In this document: in pieces, positions 1-10,443 of the stretch
How positions within the stretch are numbered: position 1 is the first letter of the stretch
How the letters are laid out: each line of letters starts with the position of its first letter
Assembly: GCA_028752905.1 (NCBI GenBank)
Contig: JAQNBH010000011.1
Location: 35,313,124 to 35,377,123 of the forward strand
Direction: 5' to 3'
Source: Cladorhizidae sp. MBARI D1340-BT2
Lineage: Eukaryota > Porifera > Demospongiae > Poecilosclerida > Cladorhizidae
Length of the DNA stretch: 64,000 nucleotides
Position numbers and translations under genes: made by a program
The notes under the pieces: model-generated
What the model saw: the letters and a program-made list of their open reading frames with translations, nothing else
Database searches by the model: none
What the model was told of the DNA's origin: nothing

Positions 1-556
1 CATGTCTGGACAGCAGAAAGTGGGCCTCATCTGAGAACCGAACGTTACCCAGGAACTCTTCATTCTCATCAATCTTCTAAGAAAACCATCGACACATGGA
101 GACTCTCTTATCCTTATCAGCATTGGTGAGCTGGTGTTTAATCTGAATCCTATAGGGATAGAGTTTCAGATCAGAGATTAAAATGCATCAAATTGAAGAG
201 CGTGAAATCTTAACCCTTAGAACCCTATGCTTCCTAATATGGGCATGCCTCCCACCCTGTGGTGGGGGGGGGGGAAGACTCAAAAGTTCAAAGTTGATTT
301 AAAAAATCGGTCGCCCGGGTATATACGCCTCTATGTATCAGCCGAAAAACCGGCCGCTAGGGTTCTAAGAGTTAAGCTGTTGACTCTTACGGCGCAGAGA
401 CTTGCTTGGACTTCGGCCGATGGTCTCAAACCCTCTCGACATTCTCAGATGTGCGGACTGTAACAGGAGCTCCAGTAGGTGGTTTTGTAGCTTTTCTACG
501 ATCCTCAACAGGCCCATAGGCTTCAAACTTTCGAACAAACTTGAAAATTTCACTCT
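1..556 (-). pseudogene. Tc1/mariner-type transposase remnant, cut by window edge
   Basis: On the minus strand, about 556 down to 390 encodes a helix-turn-helix region of the Tc1/mariner kind, with the stretch KFEAYGPVEDRRKATKPP followed by SENVERV. Below 209 it resumes with a linker of the same family (YPYRIQIKHQLTNADKDKR). It ends near the edge with FSDEAHF, where such enzymes carry their second catalytic aspartate. Frames shift and stops occur, so it is inactive. A TTAA-flanked MITE (210-375) splits it between the DNA-binding and catalytic parts. The element continues beyond base 1. The assignment rests on recognised motifs only. Confidence 0.7.
210..375. mobile_element. piggyBac-like MITE, copy 1
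   Basis: This 166-bp unit starts TTAACCCTTAGAACC and ends GGTTCTAAGAGTTAA, so it has near-perfect terminal inverted repeats with TTAA at both ends, the piggyBac target site. The interior shares long blocks with 10239-10443, including the GGTATATACGCCTCT block and the CCGAAAAACCGGCCGCT near-palindrome. It contains a G run at 263-274. It is inserted in the mariner-type transposase remnant and codes for nothing. Confidence 0.85.
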
Positions 557-1684
557 TGTTTGAGTAATGGTGGAAATCGAATCGACACCTAAACTTCGCT
601 TGAACAGTCTTGAATGATTTGCTCTTGTAGTATAACTTTACACAGAAAACCTTCTGCTAGGTTGTCCACGTCATTGTCATCCAATTCTCTAAAAGAAGAA
701 AAAATTATCCGTCTATCATGTCTGGTTATTAAATAAAGCCTGGTTGAATGGGTTTCAATCATTCTGAAACACCGTGATGAAGTTAAGTTGAGCTAAGCGG
801 AGCTTTGAGTTGCCAGTGCATCCTCTCAATGAGTCCGTTGATTTGTTGATGATACGCTTGGCGTGAGCCTTAGCGACACTGAGCGCAGAGAGAACACCTG
901 CCGATAACTTAGAGATGAAGTGGTGGCCACAGTCAGGTGGGATATCCAACTTGCGCCTACCGGGAGAATTTTCCGTTGTGGCTGTGGTAGTGATACCCGA
1001 GGTGACATCCAAGCTTCCATTTGTGAGAGCTTCTTCACAATTTCCTTTTGGCTCATTATTACTCTAATTACTAGTTCTTCAACTCCGCACAACCTCGCGT
1101 TGACTTCAATTTCCAGGGACAAAGGATCTGTGAACTATTCTTTATGAACACTTTTGCTGTGCATGGTATAAAAAGATGAATTTCCTTAGTTTGAATGCAG
1201 GAGCACATGAACCACCTGTCTCAGAAACAAGTGTCCGAGTCTACCTCTTATTGAGGGCTCTCAGTCCGCTCCACTCGGACCTCATTTGCTTTGGAATGTC
1301 ATGTGATAAATATTAATTACATTGACAGTTAAATAGTATATGCTCACCTGGCGTGGGAGCTTGGCTTGTAGTATCATTTATACTACACGCAAACTGGCTG
1401 GTACTGTAGATGGAGGAGACGGGCTGATAAGGAAGAGAAGCCACAGGTTGAGATGATTAGTTGGGTGGTATTATTTATCCACACAAGCTGACTGGGAGAT
1501 GGAGAAGATGGGTTGGTAAGAAGAGAAGCCACAAGTCACCCCCTTATAGAAACGATCACAGAATATTTATTAGGTAGTAAGTTACAATACCTGAGTTTTT
1601 GTTGTTTGGGGGAGGGGCAAGGAATGTCAATAATATATTAAATACAAGGGAAGTGTTTATTTACTATACAAATGTAAACGTTTG
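557..1684. other. No recognised gene
   Basis: Short open stretches exist on both strands (minus-strand 755-1122 is the longest), but I recognise no domain. The minus-strand peptide near 1122-1000 is helix-prone and might be a coiled coil, which is too weak to call. Confidence 0.4.
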
Positions 1685-2530
1685 GAAGCTTGCTGGATGG
1701 CTTCCAGACATTTTACCCAAATTGGTTCGAAATCTGCCTGAGCCTTGCAAAAATTGGGGGTATTGTTTGTAGATGGTTCTCTTTAAGAGTTTTAACTCTG
1801 ACTGGTAGTCCAGGCAGATCTCGATTCCCCATGGGAGTACACATCTTCATTACATCAAGTCCAAATATAGTCTCTCTTGATAGTTTGCATGCCAAGGCAC
1901 CCATCTTGCAGAGTGGTTGCAATTTAGGATACCTTGCCAATACCGTGCCAATATCGTCAAGGTCCTCTTTGATCATGTGAGATGGTAGTGCCCGCTTCAC
2001 TGCACCAATTGGCATGCATGCAGGGTGGTCGAGTGAGGTTGGTGCTAAGGCAGCAGGAGAAGTGACGGGTGATGGAGGAGGAAGTGGGGTTGGAGGAGGA
2101 GGCGAACGAGGACGAGAGGTTGGGGCTGGAGCAGCCATACAAGGAAGAGTCCAGCTTTCCCAGAAATCAACCTAAGCTACACAACAATCTCAGGCTGGAC
2201 GAACTGACTGAGATAGCCTCTCCAAAATATATTTCAATGTCCTCTGAATTTTCTTAATTGCTCTGGACAGTTCTTTCTGTTCCTTCTCCATTAGGTCAAC
2301 CCTCTCTGATGGCTCTAATACTGCCATCTCCATGTTCAGAGTTGTGGCATGATGAACATTTGACTAATAATAAATTATAAATGTGGTTTGCACTCACCAA
2401 ACTCTGGAGTAGTACTTGTTGCCCTGGCATCACCAGATATATCTTCGCCGATATCTTCCATTTCTTGGTGCGAGTTGCATGGCACTTCGATTTCTGCTAG
2501 TTCAGCAGAACTAGGCGAGGTCACCAGTAT
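1685..2530 (-). pseudogene. BEN-domain-like gene fragment, copy 1
   Basis: Three coding pieces follow one another on the minus strand. An acidic segment (2530-2408) ends at a donor-like GTGAGT. A helix-rich, probably coiled-coil segment (about 2362-2200) follows an acceptor-like TTATTATTAG. A Pro-rich leader (2138 down) leads into a BEN-like domain: ACKLSRETIFGLDVMKMCTP, then NRDLPGLPV, and a C-terminus FEPIWVKCLEAIQQASKRL. The last parts lie in different frames, so at least two frameshifts break the domain. The exon phases I derive do not match between pieces 1 and 2. BEN domains bind DNA in chromatin regulators, and many BEN-like proteins travel with transposons. The family call is by resemblance. 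A second, shorter copy lies at 4095-4380. Confidence 0.5.
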
Positions 2531-2791
2531 TATGTGAAATCAAATGATGATGAACACCCTATGAATTTTGGTTACTTCACCTTCAGCAGGTTTCTGAAAT
2601 TTCCCCCTTTTTGGATCTCTGGTAGACATCTGAATTAGAAGATTTTTCGTATTCATTACTTCCAAAATAAATGCATGCAAAGCTTACAGGAATAGATTCA
2701 ATTGGATTGGAAGAGCATAGAGGAGTAGGCAATGGAGAATGTGCCCGAGCTGTGCAGGAGGGAAGCATCATATGACCATAGTAAAAAAATT

Positions 2792-2873
2792 ATTATTCCA
2801 GATGAAGGCTAGAGCATCTAGTAGAACCATTGAGAGTACATTATAAGTCGATTATTGAGCTGTAATGCACCAT
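2792..2873 (+). repeat. Foldback-family repeat with hammerhead-like core, copy a
   Basis: The motif GATGAAGGCTAGAGCATCTA followed by GTAGAACCATTGAGAGTAC matches the family seen at 14.0-14.6, 33.3, 44.5 and 58.7 kb. The 6-bp stem around the AGCAT loop is kept except its last pair, and the core is mutated (CAGATGA in place of CTGATGA, GAAC in place of GAAA). Confidence 0.6.
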
Positions 2874-2942
2874 CAGGTTTCTTTCCTTGAGGTTCTTCAC
2901 CTTGACCATTCCCCCTCTTCCGCTTGGAATTCTGTTTTTTTC

Positions 2943-3487
2943 TCCAGGCAAGTATACTCACTAATATGAGCCAAGGTAGCAGCTAGAGTTCTTCAGGCAT
3001 GTATACTTACTACTGTGAGCCAAGGTAGCAACTACAGTTCTTCAGGCAAGTATACTTACTACTGTGAGCCAAGGTAGCAGCGAGAGTTCTTCAGGCAAGT
3101 ATACTTACTGCTGTGAGCCAAGGTAGCAGCTAGAGTTCTTCAGGCAAGTATACTTACTACTGTGAGCCAAGGTAGCAACTACAGTTCTTCAGGCAAGTAT
3201 ACTCACTAATATGAGCCAAGGTAGCAACTGGAGTTCTTCAGGCAAGTATACTTACTACTGTGAGCCAAGGTAGCAGCTAGAGTTCTTCAGGCAAGTATAC
3301 TTACTACTGTGAGCCAAGGTAGCAGCTAGAGTTCTTCAGGCAAGTATACTTACTACTGTGAGCCAAGGTAGCAGCTAGAGTTCTTCAGGAAAGTATACTT
3401 ACTACTATGAGCCAAGGTAGCAGCTAGAGTTCTTCAGGCAAGTATACGTACTACTGTGAGCCAAGGTAGCAGCGAGAGTTCTTCAGA
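2943..3487. repeat. 49-bp minisatellite, about 11 units
   Basis: The unit contains CTTCAGGCAAGTATACTTAC, then TACTGTGAGCCAAGGTAGCA and GCTAGAGTT. GGC anchors recur exactly 49 bp apart (2947 and 2996, for example). Units differ by a few substitutions, such as CTCACTAATATG for CTTACTACTGTG. The length is not a multiple of three, so it is not a coding repeat. A long pyrimidine stretch ending CTCCAG precedes the first unit. Confidence 0.95.
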
Positions 3488-4094
3488 TAGCCATAGAACA
3501 AAGAATAGATAGAGCAACGAGAAGCAGACGACCGTTCAACCTTGAGGTAGCAAGTAATCAAACGCGCCCTTTTGAACACGTGGTGTAGGCTACCGGAAAT
3601 GTTTTAGTGTGTTTCGGATAATTAAATAACGGTTCGTGCGTTGGGTTTGCAATTTATTACTTGAGCGTTCTTGTGCGTTCCTAATTAAATGTTTCTGCGT
3701 TGAACGGAAGTCCATTGCAACGGTACGTAAAGTTTTTGTGGAGGCGTGTACTGTATCTCCCACCACCCACACACTCCTCCCACCCCCTAGCACTTCCATG
3801 TGGTGGTCAATGCACGTGCTTAGTGAGCGGGAAGATTTAATATAAAGTTTAGCGAGTGTTTGCGATAAAACGTAAGTACAAGGACGCTTTGTATGTTTCT
3901 TCAAGCGAACGGTGATGCGTTGCACGTATGTTTGGTTTAATCACGTCAATTTTAAAAAGTTAATATACACTATGTGGAGCTCATCAGGATTTATGAACTT
4001 TGAACTGTTGAAGTCGACTTACTGCATAACGTTGGTTTTAGCCTGCTGGCAAGAAATACAGGTTTTGGCCCCGTGTGAAACATAATACAAGGAG
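3488..4094. other. No recognised gene
   Basis: This is an AT-rich stretch between the minisatellite and the second BEN-like fragment. Two overlapping short open frames on opposite strands (3590-3925) show no recognisable domain. Confidence 0.4.
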
Positions 4095-4380
4095 GAAAGT
4101 TTTAATTCGCAATGTAAACATAAGCGTTTGGAAGCTTGCTGGATGGCTTCCAGGCATTTTACCCAAATAAGCTCGAATTCTGCCCGAACCTTCCAAAATT
4201 TAGGGTGCTGTTGAAAAATTGTTCTTTCAAGAGTTTCAACTCATAGACTGGTAGTCCAGGCAGATCTCTATTCCTCGTGGGAGTACACTTCCTCATCACA
4301 TTAAAGGCAAGTGATTCAGTACTGCTCGGTCTTCTCTTGTACATACTTGGTCGACCAATCAGCGTAGAATAGTTTAACAT
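4095..4380 (-). pseudogene. BEN-domain-like gene fragment, copy 2
   Basis: The minus-strand peptides SLAFNVMRKCTPTRNRDLPG and, in another frame, FELIWVKCLEAIQQASKRL parallel copy 1. The DNA is also clearly related over the shared part; both copies have the plus-strand block GCTTGCTGGATGGCTTCCAG. One frameshift separates the two peptide blocks. The Pro-rich leader and coiled-coil segment of copy 1 are absent. The two copies bracket the 49-bp minisatellite, so this may be a local duplication. Confidence 0.5.
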
Positions 4381-5424
4381 TTCTTAAATGGAATTATGCG
4401 AGCATAATTGTCTCATTCTGTCGAATCAGTTCCTTTGTTTACTTGGAGACGTATATATCAGAAAGGAATGTTTGTTTGCTGTCAACCAATGGTGTTTCCA
4501 TGACAATGGCATCCAATGGTCTACTAAGGGCACTCCTGGAGTCACTGGGTCAGATGGTCTGCTAATGGACATTTCTGACAGTACCACACAAATCGGTTGG
4601 ACACCAGGTGGTTCGAAGCCTTGATGCCTGGATGAGAAAATCATGGAGTGAATTTGGAGGGGGGAAAAAACGCCGGATAGAGAGTGGCACAATTGGATAA
4701 GGGTGCCACATGAATACATCACAGAGCATTATCTGTTTGTTGTGTCATGGCTATGGCTCGGAAGTCGATAGTCAGCCGGTTGTGGCTGTGGAAAGCTTGC
4801 AGTGAAATTAGTGAGCGACAGTCGGGCAGAGCTGCACTAAACTGGACTTTATCCAAGTTAATGCGTGAGAGTGCAACCGCTGTCGCATTGCTTTTTCCGT
4901 GACGGAGATCTGAATACTGTATGTACAAAAGGTGCCGAATCTACCGTGGAGACCTCTTGTATGACTTGCTAGTTAGAGCAAGTTGAGTCTATGTAAACAC
5001 GAAACTTGATGACCTTCAATAAAATAACGAATGGAGAGCTTAAAAGTTCCCAATGTAGACCAGAATATTGACTTTCAGGAACCCATAGCTTTCATGAGAA
5101 GAAAGTGATTGTCATCAAAACTCCTTCTAGCACGCCTCCAATGGCCAGGTTGAAGGCACCCACAGTTATATTCGTCAGTGCAGCATGGGCCTGGTGGGCA
5201 AGGAGACTCGACTCGTTGTTGCCAGAACTTGTTTACTTTGCTTGCAAGCTGCCATGCATAGCTCGGTCAAAGGGAAAGCCTTGGGATTTCCCTTAAGGGA
5301 GAAGTAAACCATTTTGGTGAATTTTCAAAACAAAATTTTTATCCTTCATAACTTTTTTTGTTCATTGTCCTTTGCAGTTGTCAGTTGTCCTTTGCAGATA
5401 ATTTTTGACCAGAAGATAGCATGT
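4381..5424. other. No recognised gene
   Basis: Open frames on both strands at 4388-4928 and 5105-5296 are short, lack recognisable motifs and have no supporting splice signals. Confidence 0.4.
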
Positions 5425-6240
5425 TTAACTCTTAGAACGCCGGTGGCGTCTATACACGCCAATTGAAATCTACTCTCACACGCCGGTGGCGTATATACAC
5501 GCTCCTAAATATGTAAATTTTTATTAGCGTTTGTTGCGTAGCTGCTTATTCTTACAGCTGCACTTTGTATTTTATCTGAGAGATCTGTTCTTGTTCTTTT
5601 GAGAAAGTATACCGATAGCTAGCTGGCTGTTGTGTGTTTTTTAAAGATATTTTTTTAAGTAGGCAAGTACATTGAAGTACGTTATAATTGATTTCATTAG
5701 CGTTTATTGATTTATTGCGCAGCTGCTTATTCTTACAGTGCACTTCGTAGTTGATCTGAGAGATCTGTTATTATTCTTTTGACATAGGATACAGACAGCT
5801 AGTTGGCTGTTGTGTTTTGCTTTTAGATATTCTTTGAAGTAGGCAAGTACACTGAAGTGAGTTACAAATGATGGAGAGATAATATTATAACAGAGATGAT
5901 GATAAGATTATTAGATGCTGAAGACAGTGATGAGAGATTTTGATGGATATGATGAAGAAGGTTATAGTGGTAGTGATGATGATGCTATTGGTGCTGTGGA
6001 TGGTGGTGGTGTTGGTGGAGGGTGGTGTTGGTTGTGTTAGGGTTTGTAGTGCCGCTAGCAGTATCTCTTCCAGTTCCAGCAGTGCAACTATCAGCCAGAC
6101 CTCTTCCAGCTCCAGCAGTCTAACTGTCAGCCAGACCTCTTCCAGCTCCAGCAGTCTAATCAGACTATATCTTCATCACTATAATGATATCCACAAAGTA
6201 TACAATGAAGTAATAATGATAGGTTAGTTCATGAGCTAAA
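5425..6240 (+). mobile_element. piggyBac-like element, 5' end with partial transposase-like start
   Basis: The segment opens TTAACTCTTAGAACGCC, matching the MITE termini, with two copies of a CGCCGGTGGCGT near-palindrome followed by TATACACGC. A 5' region holds two diverged ~175-bp tandem units (about 5523-5697 and 5698-5872). Around 5930-6030 one frame gives an acidic stretch (DGYDEEGYSGSDDDAIGAV), like the acidic N-termini of many piggyBac transposases. It then degenerates into Ser-rich ~42-bp repeats at 6056-6165. No catalytic domain or 3' terminus is visible. It could be a truncated relative of the autonomous partner of the MITEs. Confidence 0.5.
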
Positions 6241-6954
6241 CTATGATCTGGCAGTTTCCTAGCTCCTGCTGGTATTTAGCGGTGCTAGAGCACTAAATAT
6301 CAGTAGGAGATAAGAAAATGCCATTACCACAGAAAATGCATTACCACAGAGGTATACAATGAACAGAAGAGTTTGCCACAATATTACTTAGAAAGTGGGA
6401 GGTCAATAACCTCATAGTACCGAAATATTAAAAAAATCGATGTTAAACATTGATGTATAACTTTTGACTGGTACCTCCCCCCAAAAATATAATCCACTCA
6501 TTGTATAGAGCATAGAAAGAACTTTAAAATACCATTTTAAAAGTTGGTATATATATATACAAAAATATTTTACCAGATAATATCTTTGCACAAGAACAAG
6601 AAGTACACCAAGAATACACTTTTCAGAAAATCACTGTCAATGTTGGGGTTATATCTCAGAAAACTCTCTTTGCCACAAAAGTATGGTTTTTCATCTCAAA
6701 TCTCTTCCCTGATACTCTTCTGAGTAAGTTACACTAAAAATGGTGTAGCTCCACCTTCTTAGACCTACAGGTCATCCCGCCATGACCTATAACAAGAGTA
6801 TAAAGGAAAAGGTGACCTAAGCCATAGACAACATACACAGAAGTGAAATCATTTGTGAATGCTGTGGCTTTGAAAAAAGCCGGTAAACAAAAAGAGAAGT
6901 GGGGAAGGGGGGGGGGGGGGAAACCACGCCAGGCATGTGGTCACACATCTCTCC
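6241..6954. other. AT-rich spacer without a gene
   Basis: I see no coding domain. The stretch contains a short TA run near 6550 and a G run at 6907-6920 that inflates overlapping open frames. Confidence 0.5.
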
Positions 6955-8293
6955 ACCCCTACCATCCCCCAGCCTCGTATGGCACACCCTCCTCCTCCAC
7001 CAAGCACACCTCCAGTGCAACTCTGTCCAGCCTCATAGCCTGCCTGCTCTTCCATTCAGCGAGCCAGACACGAGTGTCATCCTGCGACTGAAAGAAGTTG
7101 GAGGTGAGTGCTCCGCAGCTCAAACCAAGACGATCAAACAGAGGTCGCAGTGACACCTTCCCGGAATTGAATGTCATTACAGCCAAGTCCACAGCAATGC
7201 TGACCACAGTACAAGAACAAAACTCAATCTTGAGGCATCTGTTCCATATAAGGCTGTTGAAGCTCTCATTCTGGTTCCGGCTTGCCCCTAAGAGACAATG
7301 TTCAATCAGTGCTGGGTCTGAAAGCTTCCGGAAAACATCAGGGAATAGTGGGGCGGCTTTATTGGGTATGGGGGTTGCGGAGGCTCCTCACCCTTTGCCA
7401 ATGCACGCACACTGGTGTTTACACCAAGAGCGAGTCCCTCTGGGGCAGAGATGGTCCTGGGGTGTTTCCAGTGCAGTGGTAATATATAGCCATGATGGCA
7501 TCTTTCATCCCCTCCGAGTCACCCTTGTGCCTTAGGATAGCCTTGCCGAAGTACTTTTAGAAGCGGGCAACAACTTCCTTCGTCACTCGCCCTTTCCCAC
7601 CGATCTTGATCAGCTCCCCATTCTCATCCTTGGGTTTTGTCTTCTTGAGGGCCTCTAACCTGTTGGTCATACGTTTCTGTACGTGACCAACACATTCATG
7701 TTTCACAACAGGGTTTATTGCTTCCACTTTGTCAGTTCAGCAAAGGTCTTGCAATCACCATCAGCATCTACCTCCATATACCGGAGCTTATACTTTTCTA
7801 TAGACCGCTGCCACATCCGCCTCCATACCCCCTGATGACCCCTACCTTGCTCCCTCCGCCTCCATACCCCCTGATGACCCATAGTAGTTCTGGCCGCAAT
7901 CAGCCTGGTGTTCCTTCCACCAGTCAAGGAACTCATCAGATGCGGTGTCCATGTTTTTCTTGCATGGCACTCATAGCAAAACTTGCTGAGCACCTCGGTG
8001 TCTAACACAAGCCCATTCTACCACGAGGCAACAACAACAATTTGTATTTTGCTTGGTGACCTCGCCTAGACCAAGTGCCATCAGAAGTCACACGAATGTC
8101 CACAATTTCATCCGGAGCGGCATCCTTCCGGAGGAGTGCTGCAGCAGCAGAGATGTGCCTCACGCTCAAGAGACGTGGCAGCAGCGACCTTCTCTTGGTG
8201 AGAAGAGTAGGAAGGCTTGGACACAGGGGGAAGCATGCCCATCATGGCAGTGAAGGTATCCAGGCTCGACCTTCCCTTACCAATGTTCCTCAT
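6955..8293 (-). pseudogene. Mutator-like transposase-domain protein, decayed
   Basis: Reading down the minus strand, NIGKGRSSLDTFTAMMGMLP and the following PPVSKPSY resemble the start of Mutator-like transposase domain proteins that are abundant in cnidarians, molluscs and sponges. Next come a Cys block near 7960, SIEKYKLRYMEVDADGDCKT at about 7790, and LCPRGTRSWCKHQ near 7440. The end (7340-7000) has the family's LSDPALIEHCLLGASRNQNE followed by SFNSLIWNRC and AVMTFNSG. The middle part (about 7700-7450) is shortened, and stops and frameshifts separate the blocks. A 34-bp plus-strand unit starting CCTCCATACCCCCTGATGAC is duplicated at 7818-7878. Family assignment is by recall of the motif order. 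Confidence 0.65.
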
Positions 8294-9403
8294 GGCTAGG
8301 ATAGACTTTGTGTTGACAGTCTAATCCTCTGCACGATAGCCAGGGGTTGTTTGTTCGGTTTGAAACTATAAAAATGAATTACAATTCCTGCCTGCGACTA
8401 AGTGTATGCTAAATCCAAGACCAGGGTCGTAAGGCCTGGTGGTGGGTTGCTTCGAGGAAATAGCAGAGACACTCTGTCCTAGATTGAATGATAATAGTAG
8501 CTCGAGTAATACAAGTAAAATACTTATTATTAAAGGCTAAGGATAGACAATGTTGATTACACTACCATCGTGAAGACTGAGAGGCATGAGGTGAGGTAAA
8601 GCATTTTATAGGTGAAAGAGGAAAGGGTGTTGTGAATGCATGGAGTGATTTGATTGGTTGGTAAAGGATAGGAGAGAGAGATGACCATATAAGGGCGAGT
8701 ACTGAAATGCTGCATAGCAGATTGTGAGGTGTAAATTGAAGTGGATGAAAGAACTGGTAATTGAATGTGTGCTGTGCTGAACTGGAAGGGAAGGACATGA
8801 TGGATGAACAAAGAATTAGTTTAAGACAGTTTAAGTGCACATGCCTGAACAGGGGTCAGTCAGAAAGGACTGCTTTCCACACACCATGCAACAGATGGCA
8901 ACCCTGATGGTAGTCCTCCTGGTTGTCATGCTGGTCAGAGAAGAAGGAAGAAGCCGACGCAGTAGCTGAAGAAGATCGAGCGATGGTGGAAGATCATGAA
9001 GCAGCGAGCGCTAGCTTCTTTCCTGAAGTAGTAACGGAAGGTGAAGGGAGTGTCTTAAAAGCTGTAGCAACCTCTGAGGCTTTCTTCATGAAGACCTTCC
9101 GCCTCTTCGGATGCTGAGTAGAGGCAAACTTCCTCGATTGCAAAACCTTGAGCCGGACATCTTGGACACTAACTCAGCTAAACGATCTGCGCGAATACTC
9201 AAATTTTACTTGGCAGTTGCGCAGTTACCATGGAATCATTTATGGTGCAGTAAGGCTATTTTTAGTATATTTCGTAATCTCTGTAGGGTGAGCGGTTGCC
9301 AAGATGCAGACAGTCGAAGTTTCCACAACAGGGATGATTTCAGCTTGGATTCTTTGGCTACTTCTTCCTGAAATAATAGCAAAATGCATGCATAAAACTC
9401 TCC
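8294..9403. other. No recognised gene
   Basis: This region follows the Mutator-like remnant on its 5' side. Minus-strand open frames at 8557-8840 and a plus-strand Glu/Ala-rich frame at 8923-9117 have no identifiable domain. Confidence 0.4.
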
Positions 9404-9545
9404 ATAAAACTCTCCATAACTTTAGAATAGTGCAACAAAATGCTTCCAGATTTTAAACACAGCTTGTGAAGGCATAAAACTCTCCATAACTTTAGAATAG
9501 TGCAACAAAATGCTTCCAGATTTTAAACACAGCTTGTGAAGGCAT
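9404..9545. repeat. Two-copy 70-bp tandem duplication
   Basis: The block ATAAAACTCTCCATAACTTT through AGCTTGTGAAGGC occurs twice in direct succession with a 70-bp offset and no visible mismatch, so it is recent. It is followed by mixed G and T homopolymers at 9566-9590. Confidence 0.95.
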
Positions 9546-9629
9546 ATCTGACCTGTAGAGAAGTGGGGGGGGGGAGAGTTTTTTTTTTCTTTTTCAGAAA
9601 AATGGTTTACTACTTCCGCAGTTCATGTA

Positions 9630-10230
9630 ACATATAAAGAACGTGCACAATTATGGACAAACTTATGATGGCAGTTGACGATGCCCAAGAAGTAGGCCTG
9701 GTTTTGGTGTAGGGAAATCCTTCAACACGTTTGGGCAACAGTTGAACGCCGAGGGCATCCACTTGATGTCCAAGGAACCGGGAACATAATGTCTGATTTC
9801 TCATTTGATAATGAGCCAATGATTATTTTGTCGGACTCGCACCAATGTTGTTCTCGGGTGTGAATCATGTTCTCCTGGTGATGAGCTGACTGAGGAGATC
9901 ATCCAGATAAACGTACAAAAAATCGAGGCCTCGGCAGATGTCATCCATGAAACAATAGAAAGTCTGCGCTGCATTGCTAAGACCGCAGGGCATGCGTATG
10001 CACTAAACAAGCCAAAGGGGAGTGATAATTGCTGCTTTACGAATGTCGCTCTCCTGCATTGCAATCTGGTGGTATGTACGAACCAGATCAATTTTGGTTG
10101 AGCCCCAATGGGATATAAATCTGGAAAGGTGGCATTGTTGACCGTAATCCGCACATGGCAATCTAGATTTCTTGACGAGCATGTAGAGGGGAAGATCATG
10201 GGCTCAATTAGAGTTAAGAAATGCAACAGC
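9630..10230 (-). pseudogene. Ty3-type reverse transcriptase fragment
   Basis: On the minus strand the RT core appears in several frames: KIDLVRTYHQIAMQESDIRK, then MPCGLSNAAQTFYCFMDDI, then GLDFLYVYLDDLL, with the catalytic YLDD intact. LGHQVDALGV and a connection-domain-like tail follow. Frameshifts break the reading frame, and no protease, RNase H or integrase adjoins it. The upstream end lies within about 10 bp of the MITE at 10239. Confidence 0.8.
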
Positions 10231-10238
10231 TTAGCTGC

Positions 10239-10443
10239 TTAACCCTTAGAACCCTATGCTCCCTAATATGGGCAGGCCTCCCACCCTGTGGTCCTGGAGG
10301 GAAAAATGACTCAAAAGTTCAAAGTTGATTATAATGCCAAAAAAACAAAAAATGGGAAATCCCTGGCCAGAAAATCGGCCACTCGGGTATATACGCCTCT
10401 ACGTATCGGCCGAAAAACCGGCCGCTCGTGTTCTAAGAGTTAA
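10239..10443. mobile_element. piggyBac-like MITE, copy 2
   Basis: This 205-bp unit starts TTAACCCTTAGAACCC and ends TGTTCTAAGAGTTAA, with TTAA at each edge and the interior blocks of copy 1. It carries about 40 extra bases (an A-rich insert near 10331-10370), which accounts for most of the length difference. Confidence 0.85.

Noticed and set aside
227..463. Open frame of 78 codons
   Set aside because: It lies mostly in the piggyBac-like MITE and is antisense to the mariner transposase remnant.
2943..3487. Possible CRISPR array
   Set aside because: Units are contiguous 49-mers with no unique spacers, in animal DNA; it is a minisatellite.
5940..6227. Met/Val-rich open frame resembling a signal peptide protein
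   Set aside because: It arises from GATGAT/GGTGGT-type low complexity; another frame gives the acidic piggyBac-like start.
9801..10226. 141-codon minus-strand frame as a separate gene
   Set aside because: It is one frame of a frameshifted Ty3 RT and holds only parts of the RT motifs.
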